DNA from: Planctomycetaceae bacterium
GTDB lineage: Bacteria; Planctomycetota; Planctomycetia; Planctomycetales; Planctomycetaceae
Length of the DNA: 6,550 bases
Direction of reading: 5' to 3'
Assembly: GCA_029259875.1 (NCBI GenBank)
Contig: JAJDEK010000550.1
Coordinates: forward strand, 1 to 6,550
In this document: positions 1 through 5,120 of the stretch, in pieces
Layout of the letters: each line of letters opens with the position of its first letter
Position numbering within the stretch: the stretch's first letter is position 1
Translations under genes and position numbers: made by a program
The notes under the pieces: generated by a model
What the model was told of the DNA's origin: nothing
Databases searched by the model: none
Seen by the model: the letters and a program-made list of their open reading frames with translations, nothing else

Positions 1-500
1 TGCAGTCGACGCTTGATCGTTCCAATAGGCCGATCAAATTCGTGACTCATTTCCTTCAAAGACTGTCCTTTAAAGTAAAATGAGATCAGTGTTTCGCGGT
101 CGACTTCACCCAGCTGTTCCAGGCTTCCTCGCAATTCGGTAGCCCGTTCGCTTTCCAGCAACTTATCCAACGGACTTTCTGGTTCATTATCCAGAACAAC
201 AATTGTATCTGGACTCTGAATGCACTCGTTAGGCCGACGAACAGCTCGGTTGATTGACATCCGAGCGGCAATCTGCCGCAACCATCCGCCAAATCGCTCG
301 GGTGCATTCAACTGAGACAGCTTCCGCATCGCCTGAATGAAAACATCCTGAGTGACTTCGCTCGCCTCAGCGTGATTTCGTAGTCGCTTCATGACAATTG
401 CATATACAGTCGACTCAAATTGAACAACAAGCGAACCGAATGCGTCTCGGTCACCACCCTGAGCAGCTAAAACTAATTGTACTAACTGTGAATCTTCCAT
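1..500 (-). CDS. ECF-type sigma-70 family RNA polymerase sigma factor (3' end cut by window edge)
   Basis: This gene directs core RNA polymerase to a specific promoter set. The 166 visible residues begin MEDSQLVQLV. Sigma region 2 spans about residues 20-90: FGSLVVQFESTVYAIV, then the core-binding EVTQDVFIQAMRKL near 48-61 and the -10-reading FGGWLRQIAARMSINRAVRR near 70-89. A linker of about 30 residues follows. Region 4 then shows LGEVDRETLISFYFKGQSL, with the helix-turn-helix end GTIKRRL at the window edge. ECF factors are usually 170-200 aa, so perhaps 10-30 residues are missing. The ATG at 498-500 is preceded by a purine-rich AGAGAAGAG (509-517) at 8 nt, a plausible ribosome site. No anti-sigma gene is visible upstream, and downstream is outside the window. 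The family is certain from the motifs, but the ECF group and regulon cannot be read from sequence alone. Confidence 0.93.
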   Translation of the reverse strand, partial: MEDSQLVQLVLAAQGGDRDAFGSLVVQFESTVYAIVMKRLRNHAEASEVTQDVFIQAMRKLSQLNAPERFGGWLRQIAARMSINRAVRRPNECIQSPDTIVVLDNEPESPLDKLLESERATELRGSLEQLGEVDRETLISFYFKGQSLKEMSHEFDRPIGTIKRRL

Positions 501-515
501 TGTAATATCTCTTCT

Positions 516-572
516 CTATCCTGGATCAAGGACTTTAAATTCAAGGCTGTTCAAAGTGCTTGTGCTCATCAT
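516..572 (-). other. Possible 18-codon leader ORF in front of the sigma factor gene
   Basis: A short frame, MMSTSTLNSLEFKVLDPG, begins at tandem ATG codons (567-572) and ends in TAG at 516-518, 15 nt before the sigma ATG. Its stop codon overlaps the purine-rich stretch that probably serves as the sigma ribosome site, so coupled translation would be geometrically possible. There is no convincing Shine-Dalgarno before it (only a CAGAG tract), and a frame this short occurs easily by chance. Confidence 0.2.
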
Positions 573-609
573 GCTCTGAGTGAGAACTACCCAACGTTCG
601 AGTCAACTT

Positions 610-629
610 GTTTAACCAGAGAAAGAGAC
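610..629. repeat. Copy 1 of a repeated block (GTTTAACC + AGAGAAAGAGAC) upstream of the sigma gene
   Basis: The block reads GTTTAACC followed directly by AGAGAAAGAGAC. A second copy at 1078-1099 reads GTTAAACC, then GC, then AGAGAAAGAGAC. The longest exact match is the 13-mer CAGAGAAAGAGAC (617-629 and 1087-1099). This copy lies about 110 nt upstream of the sigma start. It could be a protein-binding site or the remnant of a duplicated leader. Confidence 0.55.
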
Positions 630-671
630 GAAATCTTTCTACCAGTAATACAGGTGACCCATTCGAAGCTC

Positions 672-690
672 TCGCCATCAAACATGGCGG
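672..690. promoter_or_regulatory. Compact hairpin CGCCAT-CAAAC-ATGGCG upstream of the sigma gene
   Basis: A perfect 6-bp GC-rich stem (673-678 with 684-689) closes a 5-nt loop, with one extra wobble pair at 672/690. No T-run follows on either strand, so it is not a classical terminator. It could be RNA structure in a sigma leader, or a dyad operator at DNA level. It sits next to the inverted repeat at 695-719. Confidence 0.4.
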
Positions 691-694
691 TTCA

Positions 695-719
695 GTTAAA
701 ACTTTGCTTAGGTTTTAAC
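695..719. promoter_or_regulatory. Inverted repeat GTTAAAAC-N9-GTTTTAAC (operator-like)
   Basis: Two perfect 8-bp arms (695-702 and 712-719) are separated by 9 bp, giving 17 bp between arm centres. Such two-fold symmetry is typical of a dimeric regulator site, but the AT-rich arms could also simply fold in RNA. The arms are close variants of the GTTWAAC heptamer that recurs at 610, 1078 and 1301. No regulator is identifiable from the window. Confidence 0.4.
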
Positions 720-748
720 CAAACACTTTGAGTAAACGATTTTCTGCT

Positions 749-787
749 AAAAAGCAGGGAACTGGAGCTGCTTATGAAGCAGTTCCC
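749..787 (-). terminator. Intrinsic terminator overlapping the stop codon of the small ORF
   Basis: Read on the minus strand, GGGAACTG and CAGTTCCC form a perfect 8-bp stem (780-787 with 757-764) around a 15-nt loop, followed by TGCTTTTT (749-756). The TAA stop of the 772-1062 ORF lies inside the loop. The same hairpin read on plus has no T-run, so the orientation supports minus-strand transcription of the small ORF. The loop is longer than ideal. Confidence 0.6.
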
Positions 788-1062
788 GTTATGGTGGTCT
801 TGGTACCCGTTATCTGCATATACATTTCATAAAGCAGATGCATCGATGATTGTTGATGTTGACAACAATGCCAACTCATCGAGGGGGTCCCCGGCATACC
901 ACCGGATTCCGACAATCGTTCTCTACCTAGAGGGCTTAACGAATCTGTTAGGAGGGCTGCACGGACGGCATCGATGGCTTTCACGACAACTGATGTTTTC
1001 ACACACGCGTTGTTGTTAATTGCTTTGACGACGAAACGACGATTCTGTTTAGAAAAAATCAT
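772..1062 (-). CDS. Small hypothetical protein, 96 aa, with a strong Shine-Dalgarno
   Basis: I do not recognise this protein. It starts MIFSKQNRRF at the ATG 1060-1062, with AGGAGGT six nt upstream, the best ribosome site in the window. An intrinsic terminator overlaps its stop, and a strong promoter lies about 290 nt upstream on the same strand. The first 45 residues look protein-like and contain an imperfect internal repeat, RFVVKAINNNA and SVVVKAIDAVR. The rest is compositionally odd, with SGGMPGTPSMSWHCCQHQQ followed by a Met-, Thr- and Gly-rich tail, and it uses codons such as ATA, CTA and AGA that the first half avoids. There is no signal peptide or membrane segment. The adjacent Cys pair does not match the HxxxCxxC zinc motif of anti-sigma factors. 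A plus-strand frame (774-1019) overlaps almost all of it but is less well supported. Confidence 0.5.
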   Translation of the reverse strand: MIFSKQNRRFVVKAINNNACVKTSVVVKAIDAVRAALLTDSLSPLGRERLSESGGMPGTPSMSWHCCQHQQSSMHLLYEMYMQITGTKTTITGTAS

Positions 1063-1068
1063 CAGCGC

Positions 1069-1075
1069 ACCTCCT
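1069..1075 (-). promoter_or_regulatory. Shine-Dalgarno of the 96-aa ORF
   Basis: AGGAGGT on the minus strand ends six nt before the ATG at 1062. It is close to the perfect anti-16S complement. The other genes in the window have weaker or more distant sites, so this one fixes the start and is the main argument that the small ORF is translated. Confidence 0.7.
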
Positions 1076-1077
1076 GC

Positions 1078-1099
1078 GTTAAACCGCAGAGAAAGAGAC
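1078..1099. repeat. Copy 2 of the repeated block (GTTAAACC + GC + AGAGAAAGAGAC)
   Basis: This matches the block at 610-629, with the same 13-mer CAGAGAAAGAGAC next to a GTTWAACC element. Here it sits in the short stretch between the tandem terminators and the Shine-Dalgarno of the small ORF, so it would lie in that gene's 5' untranslated RNA. Confidence 0.55.
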
Positions 1100-1100
1100 T

Positions 1101-1124
1101 AAAAAAAGTGAGGCTCTTGGCCTC
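1101..1124 (-). terminator. Second of two tandem intrinsic terminators
   Basis: On the minus strand GAGGC-CAAGA-GCCTC forms a five-pair, G/C-rich stem with a 5-nt loop (1110-1124), followed by AC and seven T (1101-1107). It lies directly downstream of the terminator at 1128-1151 and 26 nt before the Shine-Dalgarno of the small ORF. It could back up the first terminator or act as an attenuator. Confidence 0.7.
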
Positions 1125-1127
1125 GTG

Positions 1128-1151
1128 AAAAAAAACGGATCCACTCCGTTT
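1128..1151 (-). terminator. First of two tandem intrinsic terminators
   Basis: On the minus strand AAACGGA-GTGGA-TCCGTTT forms a 7-bp stem (1133-1151) that runs into eight consecutive T (1128-1135, the first three of them in the stem). The plus strand has no T-run after the hairpin. Together with the next terminator it would define a sharp 3' end for a transcript started at the 1354-1383 promoter, or for read-through from the 574-aa gene. Confidence 0.75.
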
Positions 1152-1348
1152 ACTAAAAAACGATTTTAAGATTCCCAACCTTACAGGTAAAGAACCTCTC
1201 CATACCAGCTAGACAAACCGAACATGGGTTTGGTTCGCATATCTTTGACAGTTTTCGGTAAAATGTCGATTATTTCAAGAGATGTTTTAAGATTTCATTG
1301 GTTAAACCGGTTGATTTAGGTGAATTCACACCCACCATATTCAACGTA
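1128..1348 (-). ncRNA. Candidate structured small RNA or attenuator leader, about 220 nt
   Basis: The segment is bounded by a near-consensus promoter (expected start about 1347) and an intrinsic terminator, with no convincing ORF between. It holds several local hairpins on the minus strand: GUUGA/UCAAC enclosing GGUG/CACC near the 5' end; GACAUUUU-ACCG-AAAA(C)UGUC at 1247-1267; CAAACC/GGUUUG at 1214-1232; and ACCU-GUA-AGGU near the 3' end. The 5' GUUUAC could also pair with the GUAAAC in the upstream arm of the first terminator, a possible antiterminator arrangement. It does not resemble 4.5S RNA, RNase P RNA, tmRNA or a riboswitch whose core I know; a 6S-like RNA is not excluded. Without read-through it is a free small RNA; with read-through it is the leader of the 772-1062 ORF. 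Confidence 0.45.
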
Positions 1349-1353
1349 AACCC

Positions 1354-1383
1354 ATTATATCATGCCACTTATCTCTCTGACAA
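1354..1383 (-). promoter_or_regulatory. Strong sigma-A type promoter, extended -10
   Basis: On the minus strand TTGTCA (1378-1383, five of six to TTGACA) is followed by an 18-bp spacer and a perfect TATAAT (1354-1359) preceded by TGA, giving an extended -10. The expected start is about 1347. The promoter lies 60 nt beyond the stop of the 574-aa gene, so it starts a separate transcript towards 1128 and possibly the small ORF. Confidence 0.7.
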
Positions 1384-1387
1384 ACAG

Positions 1388-1433
1388 TATCGATAAATTG
1401 AACCTATTTTAAGCTATTTTTGATGAATCGATA
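1388..1433. repeat. Inverted repeat TATCGAT...ATCGATA after the 574-aa gene
   Basis: Perfect 7-bp arms (1388-1394 and 1427-1433) flank a 32-nt AT-rich loop just downstream of the stop at 1443. No run of T follows the second arm on the minus strand, so it is a poor intrinsic terminator. It may be a weak 3'-end structure or a coincidence of two ATCGAT palindromes. Confidence 0.25.
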
Positions 1434-1442
1434 GTCAATTCT

Positions 1443-3167
1443 TTATCTTTGAGTGGAAATGACGGTAAATATTTTGAACCCGCTCTTCAAATTCTGAACC
1501 GGAATGTAAGTTTTGGTCTCCATGGACTGTTTTCCGGTGGATAAGCTGAAAGTCAGATAAGAGGCCGAAATCCCCTGTTGCTTCATCAGCTCCTCCGAAA
1601 ATGGTCCTTCTTTTTGCCGACTCTCTGCGAAGATGTTATAGCCTTTTGCAATCCCCATCGGCAGATCAAGCATGGCTAAGATATTTGCCTTACTGAGCCC
1701 CTGCTTGCGGGCATCCTTAAAGGTTGGTTGATTTTGTGAGATCTGCTTGGAATCGTCTGATGCATTGAGTGCGTCCAGAAATTTTTTCATGGAAGCAGTC
1801 GTCCCCATCACCTGTAGCACTTTTCCTTTGGGATATGCCATACGATTTGTAATGCCATCCGGACCATAAAGTACCTCCAGCATCCGCTTCTGAATCTGTA
1901 ATGGGTCGGATTTGGGATCTACTTCTTGCTTGATGACCGTCAGATCAACGGCTTCATCGCCGATCTTTTCCTCATCTGGTGAAAATGTAATCTGCTGCTT
2001 CAACCCAGGTATCGAAATATTCTGCATCAGAGACATCATCTCGCGCGTATAATCCCGCATCTTTTGAGAAGGTTCCACTTCCGAAATCGCATAGGCATTC
2101 AGAACGCCTTCCGAAAGCTTCCCTAATTCAAAAGAAAAGTAATAGCTGCCAAATTTCAATTTGTGAATTTCTTTGACAATCGTCTCAAATTTCGTCTTGG
2201 CTTCGACGTTCGGTTTTGTTTCATCAAACATCTGAGCGGTAAAATTCATCCCCCATGTGATGAGCGCGTCAGTATTTCCAGCACCAGCAAAATACGCTAA
2301 CTGATTTGCGGGAAATTTTCCTAGCTGTTCAAATCCCTGTGGTGGATTCTTTTGAAATAATTGATCCGTCACTGAGTCTTCTTTGACTTCAAACAGACTC
2401 TCCAGCCCTACACCACCACTTCCCACATTGAGTGCTGTTGTGTAACTTTTCGAATCTTGAACCGCTTGCAACGCCCCTTTTGCCAGTGCCGAATAGATCG
2501 ACATGATTGGCTTCATATTCACACCCGGTGCCGCATTCACTGTTTCAGAAAGTCGATTGAGAGTCACATCGACCTTCTGACCTGCCTGTTCCAACTGCGG
2601 CTGGTAGATCTGTACTAACTTTTCAGAATTTACATATACCGATAAATCTCCTTTGGCGAAGAGATCACGTGATCGTGGACTCATTAGATTCTGAAAGGTC
2701 TGCTTATCGCCTTTTAACAATTCAACGGCCTGATCGACGAGCGCTTGATCGCTACTGTAAAGCAACCATTTTTCATGTATTGCACTGTGATATTTCTCGC
2801 CAAGCGCCTCTTTGAACGCTTTTTCATCGCTCACGGGAATCACATAGAGAAATCCGGGTTGTTTTGACTGACTCAGAAACACACCTACACACATGTTACG
2901 TGAGCTATCGACTCCCGCAAGATTCGGGTTCGAAATAGAACGCCCTAAAAACGTTCGCAAATTCAAGCCAATGACTCCAGAGAGATTCTCATCAACTTGA
3001 TTTATTAAACTCACAATTTTTTGTGACATTGCTTTTGGCTGTTTGAGCTGAATCACAATGCTAGCGTCAGAGGAAATTGCCGATACCGGGATCTCTGCAG
3101 CGGAAAGCAAAGTCATCGGAAACAAGATTGAAATCAACGCTAGAGACGTTTTCCATTTTACATACAT
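1443..3167 (-). CDS. Exported protein of unknown function, 574 aa
   Basis: I cannot assign this to a named family with confidence. It has a clear signal peptide: a positively charged start (MYVKWK), a hydrophobic stretch at about 7-22, and a signal-peptidase I site SAA/E after residue 24. The mature part, about 550 residues, is soluble-looking, mixed alpha/beta and rich in Lys, Gln and Ser, with one cysteine and no membrane segment. An opening like SSDASIVIQLKQPKAM, repeated blocks of strand followed by amphipathic helix, and the generally bland composition recall DUF3352-type secreted proteins of Planctomycetota, but that is a resemblance only. The ATG at 3165-3167 has GGAG (3177-3180) nine nt upstream. 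It is divergent from the 3665 gene across 500 bp, and no partner is evident. A periplasmic or cell-surface location is inferred. Confidence 0.88.
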   Translation of the reverse strand: MYVKWKTSLALISILFPMTLLSAAEIPVSAISSDASIVIQLKQPKAMSQKIVSLINQVDENLSGVIGLNLRTFLGRSISNPNLAGVDSSRNMCVGVFLSQSKQPGFLYVIPVSDEKAFKEALGEKYHSAIHEKWLLYSSDQALVDQAVELLKGDKQTFQNLMSPRSRDLFAKGDLSVYVNSEKLVQIYQPQLEQAGQKVDVTLNRLSETVNAAPGVNMKPIMSIYSALAKGALQAVQDSKSYTTALNVGSGGVGLESLFEVKEDSVTDQLFQKNPPQGFEQLGKFPANQLAYFAGAGNTDALITWGMNFTAQMFDETKPNVEAKTKFETIVKEIHKLKFGSYYFSFELGKLSEGVLNAYAISEVEPSQKMRDYTREMMSLMQNISIPGLKQQITFSPDEEKIGDEAVDLTVIKQEVDPKSDPLQIQKRMLEVLYGPDGITNRMAYPKGKVLQVMGTTASMKKFLDALNASDDSKQISQNQPTFKDARKQGLSKANILAMLDLPMGIAKGYNIFAESRQKEGPFSEELMKQQGISASYLTFSLSTGKQSMETKTYIPVQNLKSGFKIFTVISTQR

Positions 3168-3664
3168 TCAACAACACTCCAGTTACTCGAATTTGTAGAG
3201 GCCCGTTTTTAAAACCCTATTATAGGCATTGCACCACTAAGAGAGGACTCATTGGTCTGGTGAAGATGAAATAATCTTAAACCTTTTATATCAAAACAGT
3301 TAGAATAAATTAACATAGCATGCTTCTGTTCTTATTCTAAAATAGCAACCGCCAATAAACTAGAAAACATGGGACACATAACTATTTTAACGTGAGATTA
3401 ACAGTTACCGAATCTTTACTTGTTAATCCAAATGCAGGAAACGAAGCAAACGTGCCTTCCGGCAGTCAAAGCAAAATGTAGATCCAGACTCGTGTGGGAA
3501 ATCTCTTCTTACCGATGAGAGAAGAAGAAAGTCCCTTTTAAAAAGGTCACATTCGAAATTCACCTCAGTATGGATGCTGAGATCGGAAGGCGTCTGCTCC
3601 CCATCATTTTCCGTAAGATTGAATTGACGACAAAGATCTCGTTGAAGGATCAAATAGAGTTTCA
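3168..3664. other. Divergent intergenic region, no convincing gene
   Basis: This 497-bp gap must hold the promoters of the 574-aa gene (minus) and the 428-aa gene (plus). I see a TATAAT-like hexamer for the minus gene (3219-3224) but no well-matched -35, and no good promoter for the plus gene. The half nearest the plus gene has possible RNA structure: GCCTTCCG (3454-3461) can pair with CGGAAGGC (3584-3591), and CTCAG/CTGAG makes a hairpin at 3564-3581. Short frames exist on both strands (for example plus 3570-3722, 50 codons, and a TTG-started minus frame at 3423-3665), but none has a ribosome site. Confidence 0.5.
3216..3226 (-). promoter_or_regulatory. TATAAT hexamer inside a perfect palindrome
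   Basis: CCTATTATAGG is an 11-nt perfect palindrome with a central T, and it contains TATAAT on the minus strand (3219-3224), about 50 nt before the 574-aa gene. This would be a sensible -10 position, but I find no -35 match 16-18 bp upstream. Symmetry over the -10 could also mean a repressor site. Confidence 0.35.
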
Positions 3665-4951
3665 ATGTCTACTGGATTCGCTGGCTCCCGTTCTATGGAT
3701 GAACGCCGACGTCGAAGAATAGCGTCGGAATCATTAGAATCTCTCGATGATTCAAGTGATGAATCTGCATCACAAAACATTGCGCGAACGCATCGTTTTG
3801 CAGCGGGTCAATTTCCATTGCGCACACTGATCTTTCCCAAACGGTGGAAGCTGTCTCTCTATTACCTACCGATCTTTTTGTGTTTTTCTGGTTTAATTGC
3901 TGCCGACATTTATCGACCCGAATTTGCTGCTTCCGACTCTGCTCTGTCTGGTTTTCTGTCACTGGAACACAGTCCACTGTCGCAATTTATGACGGGAGCC
4001 TTACTTTTTGTGTCTGGGCAGTTCGCTCTCTTGATCGCGGTACTGCGTACACAAAGTCTGCATGATTTCTCAGGAAGACATCGTCTGTGGAAGTGGGTTG
4101 CCGGGGGTGTCTTCCTATTTGCACTCTGCACCACTACTCAATTACATCAAATCTGGGCAGATAGCGTCATTGAATTGAGACTGTTTGATTGGGGACCACA
4201 CACTCAACTTCTAGCCTGGTTGATTCCTGCACTGGGCATTGGATTTAGCGTTTCACTGATGGCGTATCTTGAAATGCGGGGAGACCGTGCGGGCCTGAAT
4301 TTTACCATTATTGCTGTTGCCGCTTACGTAGCCAGTCTGACTTTGATGCTAACGGGAAACCTGATTCCCTGGGAAACGCATCATCATTTGATTGGAGCAG
4401 GCATCCTCTATTTTGCGCATTGGAGCTTGTTTACCAGCCTCTTATTACATACGCATCATTTGCTTTACCAATCAATTGATCTTCCGGAGAAAGTTCCCTC
4501 TCGATCCAAGCAGCTGTTTGCAAGCTATCTCCATCGTCGTCGTATTAAGCGAAAAGCCAAACAAGTTGCGAAAGCAATCAAACATAAAGAAAAACTAGCC
4601 CTCCAAATAATAGAAGAAGAAACAAAAGCAGCTTCTACTGATCTCAAGCCATCTAAACCAACAAAACGTGCTACACGAAGCAAATCAACGCCAACTTCTG
4701 ACGTCGTCAGTGAGGTGACAAGTCCTGCAAAAGAGAAGAAACCAGCCTCTCGTTCACACAAAAAAGCGGTTCCAACCCAATCAGCAGAAAAGCAGCAGCC
4801 GCAGGCTGAGGAAAAGAAGATCCGTGTTGACTCAGCACATGATCCGGAATTGCTAAAAGGGCTCAGTAAACGCGAAAGAAGAAAACTACAAAAGCAATGG
4901 CGTGAAGAAGAACGCCAAAAGACCACCCAACAAGAAGAAGATTGGTCATAA
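3665..4951 (+). CDS. Six-TM membrane protein with long basic C-terminal tail, 428 aa
   Basis: I do not recognise the family. Residues 1-60 are hydrophilic and probably cytoplasmic, with an Arg cluster (DERRRRRIASES) followed by an acidic Ser-rich stretch. Six hydrophobic segments lie at about 62-80, 107-127, 141-161, 179-203, 211-231 and 241-262. Several His residues sit at the last segment (ETHHHLIGAG, LLLHTHHLLY). The remaining 160 residues have no membrane segment and are highly charged: a basic HRRRIKRKAKQVAKAIKHKEK helix, a low-complexity Lys/Ser/Thr/Pro/Glu region, and a second charged helix (LSKRERRKLQKQWREEERQK). The tail could bind nucleic acid, ribosomes or an acidic partner, which is inference only. 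The frame is closed by TGA at 3620-3622, and ATG 3665 is the first start codon after it; no good Shine-Dalgarno precedes it (AAGGAT is 14 nt away), so the next in-frame ATG (3695) is an alternative. Confidence 0.88.
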   Translation: MSTGFAGSRSMDERRRRRIASESLESLDDSSDESASQNIARTHRFAAGQFPLRTLIFPKRWKLSLYYLPIFLCFSGLIAADIYRPEFAASDSALSGFLSLEHSPLSQFMTGALLFVSGQFALLIAVLRTQSLHDFSGRHRLWKWVAGGVFLFALCTTTQLHQIWADSVIELRLFDWGPHTQLLAWLIPALGIGFSVSLMAYLEMRGDRAGLNFTIIAVAAYVASLTLMLTGNLIPWETHHHLIGAGILYFAHWSLFTSLLLHTHHLLYQSIDLPEKVPSRSKQLFASYLHRRRIKRKAKQVAKAIKHKEKLALQIIEEETKAASTDLKPSKPTKRATRSKSTPTSDVVSEVTSPAKEKKPASRSHKKAVPTQSAEKQQPQAEEKKIRVDSAHDPELLKGLSKRERRKLQKQWREEERQKTTQQEEDWS

Positions 4952-5040
4952 TTCTCAAATTTTTGTGATCCGCTTTTATATTTCGCTCGTTTCTTAAGCT
5001 GATTCTTTATAAACTTGCTCTGTTCTGTGTGAGATTCTCG

Positions 5041-5069
5041 CGGTGTACTCCCTATTGATGAGTACACCG
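5041..5069 (+). terminator. Perfect 10-bp hairpin between the two plus-strand genes, possible terminator
   Basis: CGGTGTACTC (5041-5050) pairs perfectly with GAGTACACCG (5060-5069) around a 9-nt loop, about 90 nt after the stop of the 428-aa gene. Only TTTCT follows on the plus strand, so it is a stable hairpin with a weak U-tract. It could terminate the upstream gene, protect a 3' end, or sit in the leader of the 221-aa gene. Confidence 0.45.
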
Positions 5070-5120
5070 TTTCTGAATACTCAAAATGATCTGCATGCTT
5101 GGGAAAGGCTATATCCACCG

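Noticed and set aside
587..685. Minus-strand 32-codon frame MFDGESFEWVTCITGRK... upstream of the sigma gene
   Set aside because: No ribosome site; its ATG is part of the 672-690 hairpin, and the length is easily reached by chance.
774..1019. Plus-strand 81-codon ORF overlapping the small minus-strand ORF, with GGAG six nt before its ATG
   Set aside because: Its ribosome site and start codon lie within the 757-787 hairpin, no plus-strand promoter or terminator is visible, and the minus frame has the better Shine-Dalgarno and a matching terminator.
772..1062. Small ORF as an anti-sigma factor for the nearby ECF gene
   Set aside because: It has no membrane segment and no HxxxCxxC zinc motif; proximity alone is not enough.
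1128..1348. Match to known RNAs (SRP RNA, RNase P RNA, tmRNA, c-di-GMP riboswitch)
   Set aside because: None of the conserved core sequences of these families could be found in the segment.
842..1432. Four ATCGAT hexamers between 842 and 1432
   Set aside because: Two are inside the small ORF, spacing is irregular, and a six-base palindrome at this count is not compelling.
3423..3665. Minus-strand 80-codon frame in the divergent intergenic region
   Set aside because: It would need a TTG start with no Shine-Dalgarno, it abuts the opposing gene start, and the protein has no recognisable features.
5043..5120. Longer start (GTG 5043 or ATG 5058) for the 221-aa gene
   Set aside because: Both codons lie within or at the edge of a perfect 10-bp hairpin and lack a ribosome site; the ATG at 5121 gives the more natural N-terminus.
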